Assembly: GCF_013368755.1 (NCBI RefSeq)
Contig: NC_049565.1
Span: forward strand, 2,604,001 to 2,668,000
Reading direction: 5' to 3'
Length of the DNA: 64,000 nt
Origin: Talaromyces rugulosus
Taxonomy: Eukaryota > Ascomycota > Eurotiomycetes > Eurotiales > Trichocomaceae
The position numbers and the translations under genes were made by a program. Positions 57,022 through 64,000 of this stretch are shown one piece after another (position 1 is the first letter of the stretch; the number at the start of each line of letters is the position of its first letter). The notes beneath the pieces were generated by a model. That model was not told where the DNA came from, did not search any database, and worked only from the letters and a program-made list of their open reading frames with translations.

Positions 57022-57788
57022 GGGAATGAAGACACCGCACATTACAGTTGTGCGCAGCTGTTACAGACAGCTCAGGGTTCCAGAACCCTGAATGATTTAG
57101 TCCATGAATGATTCGGCGTAATATCTTGACTGGTGTTGCGGACAAGTGGCATGTACATGACTGGCCGTTTGTTTCCTTGCCTTTTTTTTTTTTTTTTTTG
57201 TTCCAGTTTTTGCTCTATTACCACCCTATTACAATCCATCCTGTGACATTTGAGACATTGACAGGAAGAAGACGCAACTTATTCGGAGCACGTTATCACG
57301 CCTTAAACAGAGACCTTGGCATGGAATGCATGTTAGAAACAGAAATGGTTTATTGAAATAATATTATTGCATTGGATGATTGAATACATACACTATGTGA
57401 ATGAAATCCTGAAATAATCGTAGATCGTAGATCGTCATCGTCATTGGCGCAACCCCGCGACTCGCTCACCGCCTTTCATTTCACCCAATCAAATCGCTCA
57501 AGTCGGTAGGCTTAAAGAATCAACAAAAGGAAAGCTTGCGCGACACTGGACGATCAGTAAATCTTCACCTTCCACGGCGCGCATTTTTTCAATAAAGAGC
57601 CTCCCGTTTTCCCTCTGTCTTATTTTTTGTGGCGCATAATTGTATTCGCTTTATGGGGGGCTGTCGGGAAAGGGTGGAAAAGCGACAGTCCAATAACTCC
57701 CCCCTTCTGTTCACAATCAATCCAGTTCGATTCTTTGTGTCGTCTGGTCGTATCGCGTCCCGAGAAAGACATCGGGATATAGCCAGGT
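57022..57788. other. Intergenic between sakA and avl9
   Basis: About 770 bases with a long T-run near 57183-57200. It holds the sakA 3' UTR and the avl9 promoter. No gene seen. Confidence 0.6.
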
Positions 57789-60700
57789 ATGGCAGAACCG
57801 ATTGCGCGTCAGGATCCTATTGTCCTGGTTATAGATTTTCACCATGCTAGGTTAGTTTGTCTACTTCTAAATTGAGTCGGAACCGCTGCGCGTTTCGGCC
57901 ATGTTACAAGTGTTCTGATGCGGGGCATTGTCTAACTCACGATTGCTTTTTATATATATAGAGGCCCTGAGATCGAGCTATGTTTCGCTGAAGAAGGAAC
58001 AAATCCGCCGGTGGACAATGACTGGTCGCTTTTGCCATTCATGGCATTGTCTGACGGAGCACATGCGTATGTCTTTTTCACACGTCTCTCTCCTCGGAGG
58101 AGTCTCTTCTCACCATAACTTCTCTCTATAGGTCAACCGAAGACTTTTCATACTTTTCCCTCCGCCGCGAAGCAACACCGACACAAAAGGAAGCAACATC
58201 TCTATTCGGCATCGCGTGTACGCGGCAGATCGCGTCTAGCCAGTTACTCAATCGCTCTCCGGATGTGACCAGATCTACAGTACAAAAGGCAGTCGTGGTG
58301 GTGACGGATCGGCCGCAGCATTTTGGGACATTGAGGGAAAAGTTGTCCATGGTTACGTTGGCTTGGTTTGCGCAGCGGTATGAGAGAGTCCCCCTGCATG
58401 CATGCATATCTGCAACGTACATACATGCATTGTGCATGAATGGAAATGTGATTCGTCAATTTGCTAATATGCAGCTATAGAGACTTTTCGGACGTTGATA
58501 TTTTAAAGGTATCTTACCTCTTTTCCTGTGACATGGCCAGTCTGGCTCACGAGAGTTTAGAAATTTCGGGAAAGCTTGATTGCCAGTTTACTGAACGATG
58601 ATGCCCAAAAACATGCCTATCTTGGTAAGATCCTTGTCTGTTTTTCAGGTCGTTTGACTAATTGGTTAATCAACAGGCCTTTCTCTGCGAGAAATGATTC
58701 ATCAATTTAAATCCCAGACCCTCGTTTTATTCAAGGGGCTCCTTTTACAGCCAAAGGTATTCTTTCTCTAGTAACAATACTACTCAAAACTAAACTAACG
58801 GAATAGATGCTTTTTTTCGGTTCCCGATGCGAGCGTTTATGCATGATACAATTTTCCTTGCTCTCTCTGATACCCGGTTTAATCAATAATTTACAAGATT
58901 GCGCCGATCCAGCGTTTGATTCATATTCCGAAAGGGCTGAGAAGCCTAGCTCGCTCAAGACGAGCGAGCGAAATTCTTGTATGAGATGACCCCTGGCAGT
59001 CGGTTTTTTGTTATAACCAACTAATCGAGACGTAGTACTTGCATATATGGGCTTGCCATTGCAAATTTTTGGCAAAGTAAGTCACGTTTTGCGTTTTGCG
59101 GGATTAAAATAATTCTAACACATACAGGGAAGCATGTTTGGGCCGTATACACCGTTGCAGCAACTGGACTTGCTCGCCGATCATGGGACCAAATCGTATG
59201 TGGTGGGATCGACGAATTCGTTACTCCTCCAGCAAAAGGATCGTTATAGTGACGTTTTAATCAATGTACGATCCCCCACAACTACTTCCGCATGGCCATC
59301 ACCGCTAATAAAGGCCATGTAGCTGGATGAAGGCACAGTCAACGTGACTTCGCCATCGTTACGAGCTGCTTTGACGTTGACCGCCGCAGATAGACGGTGG
59401 ATTGATTTCTTGGTGCAAACCGTCAACGAGACGTGGGACGAAGCGCACCCGGAGCAGCCCAAGACACACGGATATGTTGGCTCAGAGGAGTTTATTCGTC
59501 TGCAATTTGAGGAATATCTGCTTGCTTTGCTGTCCAGCGTGAACCATCGAGAACACGTCGGACCGTCTGTTCCGGCCAAGTCTAGCGAGGCGACGAGCAA
59601 GGACAGCAACAATAAGACTCGCTCGACGGATAATAATATCGACGGGGACCCGACACTGGAATTCAGCACAGAGTTTATCACACAATGGCAGACAACGCCA
59701 AACTATGCTCTGTTCCACCGACTCACCTCTGACGCACTGCTCTTCTCCATTGTCGAGCCGCGGCACCCGTGCGCCGGCGGACTCACCATAGATGATATCC
59801 AGCGAAGACTAGCGCAGCAGGTATCCGAACTTCATCTAGACGACCGCGTCCGCGAAGGGCGGGAGGCGCTCAACAAGACCTTTGTGACGGGCCAGAAGAA
59901 AGTTTCCAGCGCTTTTAACAATTTCTGGGCAGATATCGAGGCTATGCGGGAAGCACAACGCAAAAAGAATGAAGAGCGTTCGGCGGAGCGTGGTGATGAG
60001 AAGGTTTCGAACAGCAACGAGGTTGGACAGTCGGAATCCTCGTCGACAACACCAACAACAACTCAAGCGACGTCGTCGTGGTTCGGACCTCGACGGGCAC
60101 CGTCCGTCGATCTAACTCAGACCCAAGCCTCGGTCAACACAGCAGGCCAAAAGGCCGGCGCGTATTTCAGTTCCTGGGGCTCATGGGCCAGCGAACGGCG
60201 CAAGGAATGGCAAGATCGACGAAGCAACAGCAGCTCGACCACATCGCCACCACCGTCAATAGCTCCTGGTACTCCTCCTCCTCCTGGTACTCCTCCTCCT
60301 TTAACGTCACCATCAACACAAACCCTGCCGAGCGTCACCGAAACAGCAGCGGAGCCCGAAAATAGTAGCAACCGGCGGGACTCGTTTCAGCATCAGAGAA
60401 AGAGCGAGGATGTACCTGCTCTGGGGAGGAGTGTCAGTCGGAGGAAGAGGTGGAGTAGCGTGCTACTGAAAAAGGATCTTGATGCGGGTTCGTCATCGCC
60501 GTCGTTGGGTACTAGCGGTAGAAGGGGCAGCGTGGATGTGCAAGCTGTTGAATCTTCGTTGCCGAAATCGCCGCTGGCTCAGGCAGAGAGCTTGTCAACC
60601 TTGTCAACAAATGATGCAGACTCATCAAAGAGTGAGGTAGAGAATCTCACAAAGGGTGGCACGGAAAAGTTGCCGGAGCCATCATTACCTGTCAAGGATG

Positions 60701-60849
60701 AGGTTGAGGAGGAGAAACCAAGCAATACCGAGAAAAACGACGAGACAGACTCGAAAGACTCGACTGAACAATTACCTGAGAATGCTCAATCCAGCCCTGA
60801 GCAAGAAGCACCTGCCGATAAACCATCCGAACACCCACGGCGCACATGA
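57789..60849 (+). CDS. avl9: Avl9-family secretory pathway protein (DENN-like)
   Basis: Ten exons: 57789-57850, 57962-58066, 58132-58377, 58481-58508 (28 nt), 58561-58624, 58677-58756, 58807-58978, 59036-59076, 59128-59265 and 59323-60849, giving 820 residues. The start PIVLVIDFHHARGPEIELCF is the Avl9 N-terminus. LPFMALSDGAHASTEDFSYF, then LFGIACTRQI, VVVVTDRPQHFG, FFGSRCERLCMIQFSLLSLI and LLAYMGLPLQIFGKGSMFGP follow, as in longin/DENN-type modules. Avl9 acts in late exocytic transport from the Golgi; the fold resembles Rab exchange factors. The last exon adds an Avl9-typical helical part and a Ser/Pro/Glu-rich tail of some 250 residues that is probably disordered. A CTCCTCCTGGTA repeat encodes Pro runs near 60265-60300. 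Confidence 0.9.
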
Positions 60850-61329
60850 CAGAAAAATAATGTTGCATATATCTATATCTCTATATTATATCTCTATATC
60901 CCTATATCCCCTCATTGATGATGTACATGAAAAAAAGAAGGGCATTACATATGTATGAAACCGCGTGTTTATAATTGTTTGAGCACAAAGTCATTAGTCC
61001 AAGTCTATCTCTAGTACTATGAATATACCTATTCCTTTTATTATTATATTAGTAGCATATTCAATATTTAATCTTGGAAGATCTCTTGAATTTAGTATTA
61101 AGGTATCTAGGGATTTACTAGACAATACCGGCTTTTGGGGGAACGCGGATACTGTTCTGCAACATTTGAACGTTGCAACAGATCTAACCATAAAGCCTTT
61201 GGCTATTTGGTCAGTCCTTATTATCCAACAATAAATACAACCAAACTCGATTCCATAAAACCTCATTTCATTTTGCCCCAAAAGGCCCCAGAGAAACTTT
61301 GGCGCTTTGTAAACTGTTAACTGAGATTT
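60850..61329. other. AT-rich intergenic
   Basis: About 480 bases with TATATCTC-rich repeats right after avl9 (60868-60912) and low coding potential. Open frames around 61000-61300 on both strands look like chance. Confidence 0.55.
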
Positions 61330-62219
61330 TTACTGCGCAGCAAGCAACGAGTCTCGAATCTCCTTCGCGCATGCTTCAACTATAAAACTATCGCCATGAT
61401 TGGCAATGTCGTATCTCACTTTTGGGCGAACCGATTAAGGCGCAGCGAATCATGTCTGTGGAGTTGGGCGCCATCTGGTAGAAGCGTACCATGACCAACA
61501 TTCCATACATTGTTCTTGGATATTTGTCCTGAGCTCGAGCTTTTAGGATATAGCTTTGAAGCTGAAAGAATGGAGCTTCCCAATGCTTTTTATCTGCCCA
61601 CCACTGCTGTAAAAGCTACCTTTTTGGTCTCGGAAATCGCTTCGCTTCAATAATGAACGCTTTTTTGGATCCTTGGATAATGAAATTGATAATAAACTGA
61701 TACTGTGACATTTGTTTTCTACCCTTCTTTGATGTAGGGTCGCCAGGGTATAATTGTGATTCAGTGATAAATCGATCTGTAGGAAAGTAACAAGCGCAGA
61801 TGTTCATCGTCACATTGTCGATGGGCGCTTGCAAAGGATTGTCTTGCGTTCTTATGGAAAAACTCTCCGCTTGATTATTTTCAGGAGCATTGTGAGGCCG
61901 CACAAACGGACCTCATGAGAGGACTGCTGGGTCGCGTGTGTGACAGGCCTGCCTAATTGCTCAGGGGGAATCTGTGGGACTAGTCAGAAAACAATCCATA
62001 GCAATCAAGAGACTATACGTACTGCAACACACCGACTACGCTTCTTTTTCCCAACACAGCGGGGGGGGTGGTTCCTCACCATCAGACTCGTCTGATAGCC
62101 CCCCCAGGGGTCTTTGCCAGTGGTTCTTCGCGAATAATCGTGTCTTGTAAAAAGGCGTCGATCGCGGCTTGCTGAAGATCAGAGATATTTTGCTTTCGTG
62201 GCCATTCTGAAGACCAGCC
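61330..62219 (-). pseudogene. Decayed fungal gene of unknown family (E-x-K motif protein)
   Basis: Coding-like sequence on the minus strand is interrupted. The right part reads GWSSEWPRKQNISDLQQAAI and DAFLQDTIIREEPLAKTPGG (62219 to about 62100). A middle part reads PLQAPIDNVTMNICACYFPT, QYQFIINFIIQGSKKAFIIE and AKRFPRPKR, then TAG (61616-61618). It resumes in the same frame with LLQQWWADKKHWEAPFFQLQ, SYILKARAQDKYPRTMYGML and VMVRFYQMAP. A shift of one base is then needed to reach VRYDIANHGDSFIVEACAKE and IRDSLLAAQ with its stop. The FIIEAKRF segment recalls the E-x-K of nuclease-like folds, but I cannot name the family. The upstream part has no clear start. The stop and frameshift point to a pseudogene. 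Confidence 0.55.
62061..62105. repeat. Hairpin with G-run/C-run flanks
   Basis: ATCAGAC (62081-62087) and GTCTGAT (62090-62096) form a 7-bp stem with a 2-base loop. A run of eight G (62061-62068) on the left and seven C (62099-62105) on the right can pair further out. It lies inside the decayed gene. Confidence 0.7.
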
Positions 62220-62899
62220 TCAAAATAGTAAAGTAATAATATTGAATACTTGAACGTAACAAGCCGACTTTGTTAAGATCTTAAAAACTCGTGAAATATT
62301 GATTATAAGAAGTTAGGCATAGAGAACGTAACACCAAGAAGATTGGAAATATTGATATACGAAAGCGAAGAATAGATAAACTGACTTATTGTTCTTAGCC
62401 AACATATTGAAGTTAGTCATGTTTGCCCATCAATATGTCGACAACGGCAGACCAGAGGTTGCCTAAAGCTTCAGAATAGGAACGAATATTATTATTGAAT
62501 TACTTAAAAGACTTGAAGCTATCCAGGGGAAATTTCTTTTGTGCGCAAGCGGTGCTTCTTCAGGAGAAGCGCGGTCAGGTGACCTGATTCCACAACACAA
62601 TTGGCAGAGCCTATATTCTTAAGATATATTGTGTGTCTTCTTTTAGTGCTATTGATACCCCAAATCAATCATTGCACGCATTTACTTTCTCAGCCCACTC
62701 TATTCAAAAAGAAACCAAGTAGTTATTGATTGTTGTCGGCCTATTGGTGCCATGATCTATATACCTTTGACTCTATATTAGAGTTCTAGGTCTCTCATAT
62801 CCTTAAAGATCTATCAATTATTTATACCCATCATGATGGTGTTTATATTTGACTCAAAGACTACAAGACCAACAATACGAAGCACAGGAGCGAACCAGT
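62220..62899. other. AT-rich intergenic
   Basis: About 680 bases with many stops in all frames. The part near 62850-62899 would be 3' UTR of the reductase gene. Nothing else recognised. Confidence 0.55.
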
Positions 62900-64000
62900 C
62901 TAGGCAGTATCAGCAACGCGATACACCAACTTCCCTCCACTCACCTTTCCATCCCTCACCAACTCCAACCCATCCACCACACCCCCGAGCCCTCCACTCT
63001 TCAACACCACCGGATGAGGCACCAACAATCCCTCATCCAAAAGACGCTCCGTAATGCCCGCAAACATACTCGCAAACTCAAAATCTTCTTTGCTTGCAGG
63101 GAAATGTCTACCAAAGAGATCAAATGCCTCGCCACGAAAAGTCATCAGCACACTACTCGAACAAACCACATCGGGCCGGCGCTGTGGCGAGAAATCGTTG
63201 AGTAACAAAGTACCGTATCGACATGTTGGCTGCTTTGAGAATGCCGTTTCGCAGATGCTGATGCTGGATGGGTTGCCGATTGTGTCGAAGATGAGTTTGA
63301 GTTGGCCGTGGGTGTAGTCGTATATCTGTTGACCGCATGTAGGATCCTTGTAGTTGAATGCCATCTCGGCGCCGCGCGAGGTGACCAGGTCAAAATTCTT
63401 GGGGTCACAGGTTGTAAGAACGGTATACCCAGCTCTGTGTTTTAAAACCTTGTCAGCTATCCCATTGATATCCTCAACGATAAAAAAGAAACATACAGCT
63501 TGCCAAACTGAATCGCCAACGTCCCCGTCGACGAACTCCCACCATATACCAACAAAAACTCTCCCTTTTTCTGCTGCACCTGATTCTCTACTACAGGCAA
63601 ATCAAGCCCCATTGCCTGAAACATTCCCTGTCCATCGGTAATCGCACTCACACCTATTGTGGCCGCCTCCTCAAACCCCATATGCGCCGGAATCCGTATA
63701 CACGTATCCCCCTTTGCAACAATATACTCTGCAAACGCGCCATCCTCGGGCCTGGCATTATTCCCACCGTGCGTAACACCGCAGACGCGGTCACCGGGTT
63801 TCCAGGGCTTGCGTACGAGCGGACCGACGTCACGAACGATTCCGGCGAAATCGCTACCTAGTAACCCATTGTCGGGAGAGGCACGGCCCTGGGCAATGGC
63901 TTTGGCGTCTGTGGGGTTTAGGGCTATGGCGATGGTTTGGATGAGGAGGTAGTCTGGTGGGAGCTTGGGGATGGGGTGAGAAGTTGTGACGGTGGCGTGG
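62900..64000 (-). CDS. Medium-chain dehydrogenase/reductase, trans-enoyl reductase-like (5' partial)
   Basis: Two exons seen (63497 to beyond 64000, and 62900-63434; 62-bp intron). The 5' end is outside the window. The N-terminal GroES-like part reads IALNPTDAKAI, GLLGSDFAGIV and PGDRVCGVTHGGN. The Rossmann part has FLLVYGGSSSTGTLAIQFGK, then LAGYTVLTTCDPKN across the intron and LKLIFDTIGNPSS. This matches zinc-independent enoyl reductases of the TOXD/LovC type, common both in polyketide clusters and as stand-alone genes. No polyketide synthase or other pathway gene is visible in this window, so secondary metabolism is only a possibility. The C-terminus GGVVDGLELVRDGKVSGGKL is typical. Confidence 0.87.

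Noticed and set aside
61019..61234. Hydrophobic plus-strand open frame
   Set aside because: AT-rich DNA encodes hydrophobic residues by chance; there is no conserved pattern and an antisense frame overlaps it.
62900..64000. Edge of a polyketide gene cluster
   Set aside because: The trans-enoyl reductase-like gene is compatible, but no synthase, regulator or transporter of such a cluster is visible in this window.

Overview
This window looks like nuclear DNA of a filamentous ascomycete (Pezizomycotina), most likely Eurotiales (Aspergillus/Penicillium-like). The genes are monocistronic, lie on both strands, and are split by short introns (about 47-91 bp, GT-AG, with CTAAC/CTGAC-like branch sites). 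The products are typically fungal: a group III G-alpha, a HogA/SakA MAP kinase, a copper-fist regulator, a cullin and an NCS1 transporter. I rebuilt exons by hand from splice signals and family conservation. For every complete spliced model the exon lengths sum to a multiple of three, but boundaries are predictions without transcript support. Genus-level assignment is an inference.

Layout. 1-12 kb: an unknown protein with a poly-Asp tract (cut by the left edge), a phosphatase-like protein with a degenerate active site, a 3 kb AT-rich spacer holding a cluster of near-perfect palindromes, a C2H2 zinc-finger protein, an adenosine deaminase-like enzyme and a CCCH zinc-finger protein. 13.6-22.1 kb: an accessory-looking stretch with a short-chain dehydrogenase, a 964-codon intronless reverse-transcriptase-related gene that matches the domesticated rvt family, an APH-fold phosphotransferase with a GC-AG intron, and an NCS1 permease. 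23-42 kb: mostly housekeeping genes, namely Urb2/Npa2 ribosome biogenesis, Mic10, a Mac1/Cuf1-type copper regulator, a metaxin/SAM-complex protein, a methyltransferase, a mitochondrial K+/H+ exchange-related protein, a Srf1-like membrane protein, a small membrane protein, a cupin and cullin-1.

42.6-52.3 kb: an APH relic with stop codons lies head-to-head with a DUF6546/F-box-like gene. These are followed by an O-methyltransferase, glycogen phosphorylase (8 exons, one of 13 nt) and a G-alpha subunit. 52.3-64 kb: a 3.1 kb divergent intergenic region, the Hog1-type MAP kinase, Avl9, a decayed gene with a nonsense codon and a frameshift, and a medium-chain reductase cut by the right edge.

Functionally the genes are mostly independent. 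The loosest theme is stress and nutrient signalling: G-alpha and SakA share one divergent intergenic region, glycogen phosphorylase lies beside G-alpha, and copper sensing and GATA-rich permease control also occur. Three genes act on mitochondria (Mic10, metaxin, K+/H+ exchange). The most remarkable element is the rvt-type reverse transcriptase at 15160-18054: its catalytic aspartates are retained, there is no endonuclease and no repeats flank it.
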